In this document: positions 1 to 8,862 of the stretch, piece by piece
How positions within the stretch are numbered: position 1 is the first letter of the stretch
How the letters are laid out: each line of letters opens with the position of its first letter
DNA from: Caldicellulosiruptor acetigenus
GTDB lineage: Bacteria; Bacillota; Thermoanaerobacteria; Caldicellulosiruptorales; Caldicellulosiruptoraceae
Direction: 5' to 3'
DNA: 64,000 nt
NCBI RefSeq assembly: GCF_026914305.1
Contig: NZ_CP113866.1
Span: 399,501 to 463,500, forward strand
The notes under the pieces: generated by a model
The model's input: the letters and a program-made list of their open reading frames with translations, nothing else
Databases searched by the model: none
What the model was told of the DNA's origin: nothing
Position numbers and translations under genes: made by a program

Positions 1-792
1 TCCGCGGGTGACGGAAAACTTTTTTCAACTGTTCAGCGTTACTTTAAAAAAGCCGGCTACGAAATTGAATACCGTATTCTGAACAGTGCGGATTTTCTTG
101 TTTTGCAAAACAGAAAAAGAGTTATATTGATGGGATGGAAAAAAGGCAGTAATTTCAAGTATCCTGAGTTCAAAAAAATAGAGCATAACTATAAAGTAAA
201 AGACCTGCTTCTTGACCTGCCACCTCTCAAACCAGGTGAAGGAGAGGACAGAAAGCCATTGAATTATATTGCACCACCTTCAGATTACCTCAGCAAAACA
301 GGAATAAGACAGGACAGGGATGTTGTAATACATCACAGGGCCAGAAACCACAGAGCACTTGACCTTGAAATTTACAGAATTGCAATAGAGTACTATCTGA
401 ATGGTAAAAAATTAAAATACACAGATTTACCGGAACATCTTCAGACGCACAGAAATAAAGATTCGTTCCTCGATAGATTCAAAGTTGTTGACTGGGAGGC
501 GCCATGCAGTCATACTGTTGTATCTCACATAAGCAAGGACGGTCATTATTATATTCATCCGGACATCAAACAGCTAAGATCAATCACCGTACGGGAAGCA
601 GCAAGAATTCAGTCTTTTCCCGACAACTACATATTTGAAGGATCACGAACACAGCAATTCATACAGGTCGGCAATGCAGTTCCGCCTCTCATGGCATATG
701 GAATAGCTGCAGAGATAAAAAAATGTTCTCATAATGTTTTACAGCAAATAAGTCCGGATTTTCAAATAATTGTTTGCAAAGGAGGGCTTTAG
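1..792 (+). CDS. drmMII: C5-cytosine DNA methyltransferase, C-terminal part (DISARM DrmMII-like)
   Basis: The frame is open from the first base, so the gene is cut by the window edge and the first ATG inside it (103) is internal. Visible C5-methylase motifs are QNRKRV (motif VIII, near base 106), REAARIQSFP (motif IX, near 595) and QVGNAVPP (motif X, near 665). Between VIII and IX lies a target-recognition region. The catalytic PC motif and SAM-binding motifs would be upstream of the window. Position directly ahead of drmA, drmB and drmC genes identifies it as the methylase of a class 2-like DISARM system, which marks host DNA as self. The family call is firm; the DISARM role is inferred from neighbours. 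Confidence 0.9.
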   Translation, partial: SAGDGKLFSTVQRYFKKAGYEIEYRILNSADFLVLQNRKRVILMGWKKGSNFKYPEFKKIEHNYKVKDLLLDLPPLKPGEGEDRKPLNYIAPPSDYLSKTGIRQDRDVVIHHRARNHRALDLEIYRIAIEYYLNGKKLKYTDLPEHLQTHRNKDSFLDRFKVVDWEAPCSHTVVSHISKDGHYYIHPDIKQLRSITVREAARIQSFPDNYIFEGSRTQQFIQVGNAVPPLMAYGIAAEIKKCSHNVLQQISPDFQIIVCKGGL

Positions 793-793
793 A

Positions 794-1444
794 ATGAGAG
801 AACTTATTCTTGCCGACCTGATCAAAGATGTGCTCGGACCGAGAAATGGTGTTGATGAAATTCTGAACCACAGTCCGTCAGGTGAATTTATCACGGGAGT
901 ACTTGCACCACAAAACATTCATGAAGAAAGGGATCCGGATACAGAAAACGCTGCATTTATCGAAATTGATACCGGAGAACCCGAAGACATGGATACCGGC
1001 GAAAATACAGCGGTCTTTTCGCCCGAACTCAACCCGAAAGATATACCGCATTCAATGGGGATTTCATTCTGCCTGTCTGCCAGAAACAATAACCCTGAAA
1101 TTCAGATATGTGTTACCTGGGCAAGGTATTTTCAGGTGGAAGAAAATCAGTGGAAGAGAGAGGCAAGGGCTTTTGTTTCCGGTCCGGTGGAAGTCTTTGT
1201 TCCATCAGAGAAAGAAAACAGAAGCAGACGGAAACTGAAAATAGATAAGGACGGTGAAATTGTCCCGGATGATACTTCCGCGGAAGTCTGTCTGTATATA
1301 GATAGCAAAAAAACTGCTGAAAACCTTTTTTATGTGAGCATATATCTGGTTAATGTCATACAGAATGAACTGGGAAAAAACAGTGATGAAAAAAGATATT
1401 CCAGCCACAGATACGCATCGTATGTGCTGAAAACACAAAAGTAG
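794..1444 (+). CDS. drmA: DrmA N-terminal domain protein (split drmA, first part)
   Basis: ATG 794 is chosen because GGAGGG lies 8 bases upstream. The protein begins MRELILADLIKDVLGP and then has a PSGEFITGVLAP segment, which I recognise as the usual beginning of DISARM helicase DrmA. It is 216 residues and ends six bases before the helicase ORF. The two parts together make about 1,320 residues, close to what I recall for intact DrmA. The A4 run at 1437-1440 lies just before the stop; one more A would read straight through into the helicase frame. So either drmA is naturally split here or the assembly lost one base. Confidence 0.65.
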   Translation: MRELILADLIKDVLGPRNGVDEILNHSPSGEFITGVLAPQNIHEERDPDTENAAFIEIDTGEPEDMDTGENTAVFSPELNPKDIPHSMGISFCLSARNNNPEIQICVTWARYFQVEENQWKREARAFVSGPVEVFVPSEKENRSRRKLKIDKDGEIVPDDTSAEVCLYIDSKKTAENLFYVSIYLVNVIQNELGKNSDEKRYSSHRYASYVLKTQK

Positions 1445-1449
1445 AATCA

Positions 1450-4400
1450 ATGCAGATTGACATAAAAGATGCCGGAATGGAGGATGAGGAGATAAATTTC
1501 CTTTACAGAAATTTTCCTCTTATAGCAAAAGGGCATCTCTGTTCAGCTGTATGGAGGGAAATTGACCCGGCAGGCTGGTTGAACGAAAACAGCATGTGCG
1601 AATATCCGTTTGGCTGGCCGGATGGCAGAATTGTTGCCAGAAAATACGGTGAAGAAATATACCGGAAATTTTTCCTGCCGGATCTGCGAACAGAATTCGT
1701 TCCTGTCTATACAATTGCCAATCCAGACTTTGAGTGGAAGAATGACGAAAGACCTGAACTTGATACTGCTGTGCTTGCAGAACTCTGGGATGAAGAGGAG
1801 ATTGAAAGAAAGCTGTTGCCGCTGTACAGAGGTTACAGCCGGTGGATTGAAGAACAGGAAAAACAGACCGGAAATTTAAAAGAAAAAGAAAGAGAAATAG
1901 CTTTCCGGCTCATAAACAGATGCAGAACGGTACTTGAAAGAATTAAAAAAGGAATAGACCTGCTTGTACAGGATGAAGAAACAAGACTGTGTTTTTGTTT
2001 TGCAAACAGGGCCATTTCTCTGCAGTCGGAATGGGTAACAGGGAAAAGTCTCAAATGGCGACCGTTTCAGCTTGCTTTTATTCTCATGGTTCTGGAATCC
2101 ATCGTAAATCCTTCGTCAGAGTTTAGAAAATACTGCGATCTTCTGTGGATACCAACCGGAGGTGGAAAAACAGAAACGTATCTTGCCATAATTGCTTTTA
2201 CGCTGGCAATGCGCAGGAGACGTGCACTGCAGAAAAATGAGGGGGACAGAACCGGAGCGGGAGTGGCAGTTATAACCAGGTACACACTTCGCCTGCTAAC
2301 AATACAGCAATTCAGACGGGCACTCAGACTTATCACTGCATGTGAGTATTTGAGAGTTTACGGGCTCGGCGAAAACAGTGAAATTGGCTGGAGACCCTCA
2401 AAATGCAGTATCAGAGGACATTTCATCTGGGGAACGACCGTTTTTTCGGCAGGACTGTGGGTAGGCGGTAATGTGACACCCAACAGACTTACGGATACTC
2501 TATCCCTGTCAGAAACCAGAGAAAACAGAAAGATTCCCGGAGCGCTGAGCATTCTCAAAGGAGAAAAAGGATCCGGTGAACCCGTGCAGGTTCTGGAATG
2601 CCCTGCCTGTGGCAGCATCCTTGCAGTTCCTGAAAACGGTGGGATATCGCATAGCTTTACTCTCCATATTGTCGTTGAGACCAGTAAAAACCTGAATCTT
2701 CTATCAACCGGGGCGTTAAGTACCGTTAAACTCAAAGTTCTACAAATCAGAAGTACTCCACACGGATCCAGTAAGCACTGTACTTTGAGTTTTACCATCG
2801 AACCCGGAGCTGAAATAAGTGCCCGTGAGCTTGATACCTGGTGGAGGGATATTGTTTCTGTCAAACTCGGGGTCAAAGAAGTGTGTGCAAGAGCATCAAA
2901 ACCAGGTTACTTTATCAGAAAGTATATTTCAAAAAGCCATGGCAGTGTTCAGGAGTACGACTTTGACATTTTTTGCACGAACCCGGATTGCCCTCTGCAC
3001 AAACCCTGGTGTGCCGGTGAACCGGCAGGTCGTATCTGCGACACGATACCTGCCCTGATGTGTCCAACGGTTATAAATGCCGGAGAAACTTACGTAAAAG
3101 CACCGGATAATAACAGATTTATATATGTACCCGAACCGTTTCGAAAAGGTCAGCCATATATTGCTGATAGAATTCCGGTACCTGCTCTGACGGTTGACAG
3201 TCAGATTTATTCACGGTGTCCATCGCTTCTTGTGGCAACAGTGGATAAATTTGCAAGACTTCCATTTGAGCCACGTGCCGGGAGTATTTTCGGAAATGTT
3301 GATTATCACCACTGTGTGTACGGTTACTACAGGGATTCTCTTCCACCTGTTGATGCGAACAGTTCAAACGGTATACATCCGTCTCCGGCAGGGACGGCAA
3401 ACAATCCGAATTATGTCAGTGTAAATAGATTTTCACCACCCGAATTAATTATCCAGGATGAACTCCACTTGATTGAGGGACCGCTCGGGAGCCTGGTGGG
3501 ACTGTACGAAACTGCAGTGGACGAACTGTGCAGCTGTGAAGGATACAGAGTAAAATACATTGCCTCAACGGCAACTGTTACCCGGGCGACAGAACAGGTA
3601 CAGTCAGTATTTACCAGAAAATTATTGCAGTTTCCACCACCGGCACTTGATCCTGCGGACAGATTTTTCCTGAGAATAGTTCCGGCGGATCCGCTGAATG
3701 ACAGAATGCCGGGAAGACTGTATGCAGGCATATGTGCGCCCGGCCGTGGACCGCTGACACCGGTTATAAGAATCTGGGCGAGACTTATGCAGACCGTATA
3801 CGAGCTTGCATATAAATTCAGCGGGGAAGAAATTGACCCCTACTGGACACTGACAGGATACTTCAATGCAATAAGAGAGCTTGCCGGTGCAAGGGCTACA
3901 TACTGGCAGGATATTCCGGAGAGATTAAAGGATATAGCAGAAGGTGGAAATGTGCGACAGCTGATTGACAGCTCGGACCATGTTGTCGAACTTTCCGGTC
4001 GAACGGATTCGACGGAGCTGCCGGCTTTACTGGAACTGATAAATTCAAGTTTTTCAGGTAACCCTTTGATTCCGGGCAGTCCCGATGCAATGTTTACAAC
4101 ATCTATGTTTGGAACAGGAATAGATATAGGACGGCTGGGTCTTATGGTGGTCCACGGACAGCCAAAAACAACCTCTGCATATATCCAGAGCACGGGTCGA
4201 GTCGGGCGCAGAACGGGAGCTCTTGTCGTTGTCTTCTACAGGGCCTCGCGGCCAAGAGACATGAGCCATTACGAAATGTTCTGCGGATATCACCGTGCAC
4301 TAGATAGATACGTTGAACCGGTCACAGTTTCGCCTTTTTCGCCGGGTGCACTGGAAAGAGCCGGCGGTGCGGTTGTAACATCAATTCTGCGAAACGGCAA

Positions 4401-4755
4401 TCATGCAGGATTGTTGTGGCACAGAGATGATTCGGCATCCCTGATGCTCAGAAGAAGGAACTGCCCGGAAGTGAGAAAACTGTGTGATCTTATGGAGCTC
4501 AGGGCCCAGAAACAACCGGCAGACAGAAGACCCGTGAGAGATTACTGTAAACAGTTTATTGCTTCGGAACTTGATAGATGGAAGATTATTTCGAATACGT
4601 CCGGGGATACCCTGAAATATGCAGAGTATTTCAGAACTACATCCGATGTTGTACTCGGTGACCCTCCACATGAACGTGCAGGTTTCAGAGTAGTATTCAG
4701 AAATGTACCGCAGTCACTGCGGGATATTGAAGAGACTATAACATTTGAAACCTGA
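1450..4755 (+). CDS. drmA: DISARM helicase DrmA (superfamily 2 core)
   Basis: A 1,101-residue SF2 helicase. Walker A IPTGGGKTET is near residue 234, the DEAD-box equivalent QDELHLIEG near 669 and motif VI QSTGRVGR near 912. A cysteine-bearing insertion (CPACGS near 382 and CTNPDCPLH near 508) looks zinc-binding. In DISARM, DrmA works with DrmB to load on and remodel foreign DNA. There is no convincing ribosome site ahead of ATG 1450 (only GTAGAATCA), which fits this being the continuation of the preceding ORF. It overlaps the drmB start region. The G+C content of this operon looks higher than in genes to the right, suggesting separate acquisition. Confidence 0.88.
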   Translation: MQIDIKDAGMEDEEINFLYRNFPLIAKGHLCSAVWREIDPAGWLNENSMCEYPFGWPDGRIVARKYGEEIYRKFFLPDLRTEFVPVYTIANPDFEWKNDERPELDTAVLAELWDEEEIERKLLPLYRGYSRWIEEQEKQTGNLKEKEREIAFRLINRCRTVLERIKKGIDLLVQDEETRLCFCFANRAISLQSEWVTGKSLKWRPFQLAFILMVLESIVNPSSEFRKYCDLLWIPTGGGKTETYLAIIAFTLAMRRRRALQKNEGDRTGAGVAVITRYTLRLLTIQQFRRALRLITACEYLRVYGLGENSEIGWRPSKCSIRGHFIWGTTVFSAGLWVGGNVTPNRLTDTLSLSETRENRKIPGALSILKGEKGSGEPVQVLECPACGSILAVPENGGISHSFTLHIVVETSKNLNLLSTGALSTVKLKVLQIRSTPHGSSKHCTLSFTIEPGAEISARELDTWWRDIVSVKLGVKEVCARASKPGYFIRKYISKSHGSVQEYDFDIFCTNPDCPLHKPWCAGEPAGRICDTIPALMCPTVINAGETYVKAPDNNRFIYVPEPFRKGQPYIADRIPVPALTVDSQIYSRCPSLLVATVDKFARLPFEPRAGSIFGNVDYHHCVYGYYRDSLPPVDANSSNGIHPSPAGTANNPNYVSVNRFSPPELIIQDELHLIEGPLGSLVGLYETAVDELCSCEGYRVKYIASTATVTRATEQVQSVFTRKLLQFPPPALDPADRFFLRIVPADPLNDRMPGRLYAGICAPGRGPLTPVIRIWARLMQTVYELAYKFSGEEIDPYWTLTGYFNAIRELAGARATYWQDIPERLKDIAEGGNVRQLIDSSDHVVELSGRTDSTELPALLELINSSFSGNPLIPGSPDAMFTTSMFGTGIDIGRLGLMVVHGQPKTTSAYIQSTGRVGRRTGALVVVFYRASRPRDMSHYEMFCGYHRALDRYVEPVTVSPFSPGALERAGGAVVTSILRNGNHAGLLWHRDDSASLMLRRRNCPEVRKLCDLMELRAQKQPADRRPVRDYCKQFIASELDRWKIISNTSGDTLKYAEYFRTTSDVVLGDPPHERAGFRVVFRNVPQSLRDIEETITFET

Positions 4756-4768
4756 AGGGGTGAGAAAG

Positions 4769-6592
4769 GTGCCACAGCAGCAGATAAGAAAATCGCAGTT
4801 TATACTGACCTATGGTCCCGGTTCAATTCTGGAAAGTGTCACCGGTCCCAGGATTATACCCGGTCCGCTTGCCGGACTCTTCAATAGACCGGTGAACGGT
4901 AAAAATCTGTCACCGGTGGATTTTGAAATAAGCCATCAGCGGTTAACGGAAGGTCTGTTCCGCAACGGTACAAGAATATTCCGGATACCATCCAATGCCG
5001 AACTGGGTATTGAAGAAAATGTCCCACTGTACACGACCCGGCCTTTTCCCGGATGGGGGCTGTGCATAGACCACGGTATTCTCTACAGACTGGGTGATGA
5101 CTGTCCGGAGTGCAAACGTTCAGGTGGAAGGTGGAAGAAAAAGCGCCGTGAAGCCATCCGTTTCGTCAGGGCCTGTCCGGCAGGACACCTTGACGATGTG
5201 GACTGGAACTACGTGGTACACAGCAAATCAAAAAGAACCGCGGAATGTACCGGGGAATGGTTTTACTGGCAGAGACAGGGCGCAAGTCTCAAAGAAATTA
5301 AAATCAGATGTCCTGTATGTAAAGCCGAAGTAAATATGGGTGAAATATACAATCGCCCCTGGCCCTGCAGCGGCCGGTTTCCGGAAAGAGAAACAGAGGG
5401 TTTTCCCGTTAGACCCGGGTGCAGACGTGAAGCCAGAATCATTCAACGCCAGGCAAGCAATCTGAGGATACCGGAAGTAGTAACGCTTTTTACAGTTCCA
5501 CCGAGACATACGAAATTACACCGGCTTCTCGAGAATCAGGCAATAAGAACTGCCGTAATCACTGCGGGTTCGCTAGGTACTCAGCTCAATTGCAATAACT
5601 TTTTAAAGATGCTTGAAGATTTGAGAAGACAGTCTCTTATAACAGAAGTAACATATGAAGAAATCCTGAAATATGACTGGAGAGAGATAGAAAGTGCGCT
5701 GCAGGATTTGAAAAAACCTGTACCGCAGTCATACAGAGAGATACTTGTGGATGAATTCAACAGGCTTGTCGATGCAGCATACAACGGTGCATCTGCCGGC
5801 GGAAGGGGGTCTGCAGAACTTCTTTTTGAAGTTATAAAACAGGATATTCGCACTTTCAGGTCACCCGGCGGTCTGAATTTCAGAATTGTTCCGGTAACAA
5901 GGTTAAATACTGTAACAGTACAGACAGGATACAGAAGATTTGTTTGCTCAAAACCAGAAGAGACCGAACTGGTCGATATATCTTTTACAGATGAAAGAGG
6001 TAATCGCTGGCTTCCAGGAATAGAATTTATGGGCGAAGGAATTTTTGTCATGCTGGAAAAGGATGATGAAAACCATTTTCAGTCCGGTGGAAAGAATTAC
6101 AGCAAGTGGTTAAATGCGTACAGGAACAGGAGAAACGAAAATTACAACCAGCCCGGGTTGTTCAGAGACGATATGTACAGAGATGAACTTCACCCTGTAT
6201 TTGTCTGGTGGCATACTCTTTCACACATCATACTCAGGACTCTTTCTGTCGGCTCGGGATATTCACTTTCTTCGATAAGAGAACGGATTTATTTCGACAT
6301 AGACAGAGACGGGCATGCGCGCGGTGGGATTATTTTTTATACTGTTCAGCCCGGGGCAGACGGTACACTGGGGGGACTGGTTTCTCTTGTTCCACATTTT
6401 GGAGAGATTCTGTCCCGGGTTCATCAGATGGCAGAGAAATGTTCAAATGACCCTCTGTGCGGGGAACAGGAATTTGCTCCGGGCAAATCGAACGGTGCTG
6501 CATGTTACGCCTGCACAATGGTTTCAGAAACATCATGCGAGCACAGAAACATGTGGCTTGACAGACATATTCTGGTGGAGAATTTGCCATGA
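4769..6592 (+). CDS. drmB: DISARM protein DrmB (DUF1998, zinc-binding)
   Basis: GTG 4769 is preferred because AAGGGG sits about 8 bases upstream; in-frame TTG 4745 and GTG 4760 are alternatives. The protein is about 607 residues. It carries a CxxC pair (CPEC) near residue 112 and a C-terminal cysteine cluster CYACTMVSETSCEH near 578-591, the DUF1998 signature found in DrmB and MrfA-type helicase partners. HTLSHIILR near 485 is also typical. In DISARM it partners DrmA. Its stop overlaps the drmC start (ATGA), indicating translational coupling. Confidence 0.88.
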   Translation: MPQQQIRKSQFILTYGPGSILESVTGPRIIPGPLAGLFNRPVNGKNLSPVDFEISHQRLTEGLFRNGTRIFRIPSNAELGIEENVPLYTTRPFPGWGLCIDHGILYRLGDDCPECKRSGGRWKKKRREAIRFVRACPAGHLDDVDWNYVVHSKSKRTAECTGEWFYWQRQGASLKEIKIRCPVCKAEVNMGEIYNRPWPCSGRFPERETEGFPVRPGCRREARIIQRQASNLRIPEVVTLFTVPPRHTKLHRLLENQAIRTAVITAGSLGTQLNCNNFLKMLEDLRRQSLITEVTYEEILKYDWREIESALQDLKKPVPQSYREILVDEFNRLVDAAYNGASAGGRGSAELLFEVIKQDIRTFRSPGGLNFRIVPVTRLNTVTVQTGYRRFVCSKPEETELVDISFTDERGNRWLPGIEFMGEGIFVMLEKDDENHFQSGGKNYSKWLNAYRNRRNENYNQPGLFRDDMYRDELHPVFVWWHTLSHIILRTLSVGSGYSLSSIRERIYFDIDRDGHARGGIIFYTVQPGADGTLGGLVSLVPHFGEILSRVHQMAEKCSNDPLCGEQEFAPGKSNGAACYACTMVSETSCEHRNMWLDRHILVENLP

Positions 6593-7044
6593 TTGAAATT
6601 CTTGTGACCGGTGAAAAACTTGTCGGAAAGGGTATTCGTTCGCTGGGAACCGTCATAGAAGAACTCATAGTATCTGCGACCGATGAAATTCATGTGGCGG
6701 CATATCTCATCACTTCCACAACACTGGTTGATCTGCTTGCCGGCGCTGCGGGCAGGGGTATAAGAGTGTATGTCGTGGTCAACGACCTTGGTGAACAACC
6801 TGCCGGAGTCAGGGAAAAACTGCTGGCAGCAGTCAAAAAGTTCGAACATTTTACAGTAAGAGAGTTTTCCCGCAGAAATAAGGGTGTTCTGCATGCCAAA
6901 GTACTGGTGGTGGATAGAAACAAAGCGGTTGTGGGTTCCGCAAATTTCACATATTCGGGTATGACAGAAGGAAATTATGAAATCGCAGTTCTGCTGGAAG
7001 GAAGAGAAGCGGCAATTATTGCAAGGATAGTTGAAGAACTGTAG
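6589..7044 (+). CDS. drmC: DISARM phospholipase D-like protein DrmC
   Basis: A 151-residue PLD-superfamily protein. The single HKD motif reads LHAKVLVVDRNKAVVGSANF (residues ~101-120), with H, K and D at the canonical spacing followed by GSxNF. One HKD per chain implies dimerisation, as in Nuc-type nucleases. The ATG overlaps the drmB stop. DrmC is a core DISARM gene, although published work suggests it can be dispensable. Confidence 0.87.
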   Translation: MIEILVTGEKLVGKGIRSLGTVIEELIVSATDEIHVAAYLITSTTLVDLLAGAAGRGIRVYVVVNDLGEQPAGVREKLLAAVKKFEHFTVREFSRRNKGVLHAKVLVVDRNKAVVGSANFTYSGMTEGNYEIAVLLEGREAAIIARIVEEL

Positions 7045-7099
7045 AATTTTTTCAGAATCCTCTATTGAGGGGTTTATTCCACGGAAAGGGAGAGAAGAA

Positions 7100-7759
7100 G
7101 TGCCGGGCAGTAAAAAAGAAATAATAACCGATTTTATGATAAACTTTTACCGGACAAACGGGAGAAAATATCCCTGGCGCTGTGAACGAACTCCATATAA
7201 AGTTTATCTGTCGGAAGTTCTCCTTCAGAGGACGAGAGCGGATCAGGTTGAACCTGTTTTCAACCACATCGTATCCGTCTGTCCGGATATAAGGACTCTT
7301 TATAACCGGTTTGATGAAGTGGTTCAGAGGATGCTATCACTGGGGAGAAGATGCCGGCTGGAATATTTTAAAGCAGGACTGGAATATATATTGAAGAATT
7401 ATGACGGCAAAATACCCGCTGACAGAAACCTGTTGCTTGCAATACCCGGTATTGGAAATTATATTGCAGCAGCAATAAGAATATTCGGCTACGGTATTCC
7501 GGATGTAATAATTGACACAAATGTGGTCAGAGTGCTGTGCAGACTGTACGGGTTGCAGCCGGACGGCGAAACCCGGCGGAAAAAATACTTTATTGAGCTG
7601 GCCAGGACACATTTACCGCAAAAGAGTTTTGTGGAATACTCGTACGGCATCCTGGATTTTGCAGCTGAGGTATGCAAGCCGGGTAACCCCCGTTGCAGTA
7701 TCTGTGATTTAAATTTTCTGTGCGATTACTGGAAGACAGGAAAGACCGATAAAAAATAA
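7100..7759 (+). CDS. HhH-GPD DNA glycosylase, probable G:T-mismatch thymine glycosylase (Mig-like)
   Basis: GTG 7100 follows GGGAGAG and gives a 219-residue protein; the open frame extends further upstream, into the drmC end. Helix-hairpin-helix IPGIGNYIAAAI is followed by IIDTNVVRV and a [4Fe-4S] motif with spacing C-x6-C-x2-C-x5-C (CKPGNPRCSICDLNFLC). The residue at the EndoIII lysine / MutY serine position is tyrosine (Tyr121), and the catalytic Asp139 lies 18 residues later. Tyr at this position is the hallmark of the Mig.MthI thymine glycosylase that accompanies a 5mC methylase. Its place behind a C5-methylase operon suggests it repairs deaminated 5-methylcytosine, the job Vsr does elsewhere. 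MutY-like adenine glycosylase is the alternative. Confidence 0.82.
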   Translation: MPGSKKEIITDFMINFYRTNGRKYPWRCERTPYKVYLSEVLLQRTRADQVEPVFNHIVSVCPDIRTLYNRFDEVVQRMLSLGRRCRLEYFKAGLEYILKNYDGKIPADRNLLLAIPGIGNYIAAAIRIFGYGIPDVIIDTNVVRVLCRLYGLQPDGETRRKKYFIELARTHLPQKSFVEYSYGILDFAAEVCKPGNPRCSICDLNFLCDYWKTGKTDKK

Positions 7760-7790
7760 AAAGACAAAATCCTTGGAGGTGTATGAATTG

Positions 7791-8231
7791 ATGTTCTGGA
7801 AAAAGAAAATTCCATACCTTGTAAAAGAATACGATCTAATTTCCTATAAAGAGTATAAGGGAAGAGTAAAAAAGGATGACCGGATGAAACTGATAACAGA
7901 TATAAGGACAAAATTACACAAACTTCCCAGAGAAAAACTTTACGATTTGTATTATACATTAAAGGATTATTCGAGGTCCAGAAAAATGGAATCTCAATTC
8001 TGGTCCTCAATTGCATTACCAGTGTATATAGGCATTTTCACAGTGATGAATTTACTGGGTGAGGATATATTGAAAAATGGTGGAGATATACTTTTCTGGG
8101 TTGTGGGAGTGGTACTTCTTTTCACTGCAGTTATGCTGGTAGTTGCACTGTTATTCAGGAGACATGAAAAAGTGTGGAGATATTACCGCTTTATTCTCGA
8201 AATAATAGAAAAGGAATTTATTGAGCAATAG
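7791..8231 (+). CDS. Small membrane protein of unknown function
   Basis: ATG 7791 is chosen because GGAGGT lies 10 bases upstream. The 146-residue product has a charged N-terminal half (KKKIPYLVKEYD, lysine-rich) and two hydrophobic segments. These are roughly residues 75-92 (FWSSIALPVYIGIF) and 100-122 (ILFWVVGVVLLFTAVMLVVALL), followed by a basic C-terminal tail. I do not recognise a family. It sits 32 bases behind the glycosylase and may belong to the DISARM operon end, but nothing in the sequence proves a defence role. Confidence 0.6.
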   Translation: MFWKKKIPYLVKEYDLISYKEYKGRVKKDDRMKLITDIRTKLHKLPREKLYDLYYTLKDYSRSRKMESQFWSSIALPVYIGIFTVMNLLGEDILKNGGDILFWVVGVVLLFTAVMLVVALLFRRHEKVWRYYRFILEIIEKEFIEQ

Positions 8232-8652
8232 AAAAGCACAAGTGGTTGAAGTAACATCGAACAAAATCTAAAGAAATTCCCGGCCGGCTCAAATTACAGT
8301 CAGTTAATATTTACCCGCTGAGTTTCAAAATAGAGTACAGGGGAAATATAATTACAGTAATAAAATCCAAGAGTCAGTAAAAAGATGTGTTTAAAAATGC
8401 AACAATAAAAACCAGACCAGAGAAGAAGAATTATGGCTTTTGTTTTTGTAGTGTAACGGGTTACTTCCGTTGCGCGTTCAAAAGTTAAGTGTATTTAAAA
8501 GTAAAAGCATAATGGTCGCTCAATATCTGTTGTAATTTCTGGAACTTTGTGTTACAATAAAAACACAGAAATATTTTTTTCTTAAAATGTTAGTCTATTA
8601 ACCACTTTGAAAAGGGGGTCAGGTTTCATTACAAAGTGAGGAGGATATAGCA
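8232..8652. other. Intergenic region, 420 bp, no gene seen
   Basis: No convincing ORF, tRNA or terminator was found. It separates the DISARM-side genes from the co-directional protease pair. The only supported signal is the promoter at 8530-8558. Confidence 0.5.
8530..8558 (+). promoter_or_regulatory. Sigma-A-type promoter for the SDH protease pair
   Basis: TTGTAA (8530-8535) and TACAAT (8553-8558) are separated by 17 bases. They lie about 95 bases ahead of the first start codon. Confidence 0.55.
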
Positions 8653-8847
8653 ATGAAAGATTTGCAAGCATTTTTTAAAAATCTGGATTACAGTAAAGGC
8701 AATAAAAAAACAAGTGAAGAATGCAGAACTTTCAAAACTTCATATGAGCGTATTGAAAAAGAACTGAGAAAACTTGAAAAATATATGCTGAATGAAAAAG
8801 AAGTTAGAGAACATCTATATGGAAGACCATATAAGACAAAAGCATAG
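8653..8847 (+). CDS. Small charged protein ahead of SDH-type protease
   Basis: A 64-residue, lysine- and glutamate-rich, probably helical protein with a strong GAGGAGG ribosome site. It ends 15 bases before the ClpP-like gene and is surely co-transcribed with it. No family recognised; it may be a partner or regulator of the protease. Confidence 0.65.
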   Translation: MKDLQAFFKNLDYSKGNKKTSEECRTFKTSYERIEKELRKLEKYMLNEKEVREHLYGRPYKTKA

Positions 8848-8862
8848 AAGGTGAAATAGTAA

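Noticed and set aside
2358-2876. Minus-strand frame inside drmA and many similar frames inside drmA, drmB and the surface protein
   Set aside because: They overlap confident genes completely, lack ribosome sites and show no recognisable protein features.
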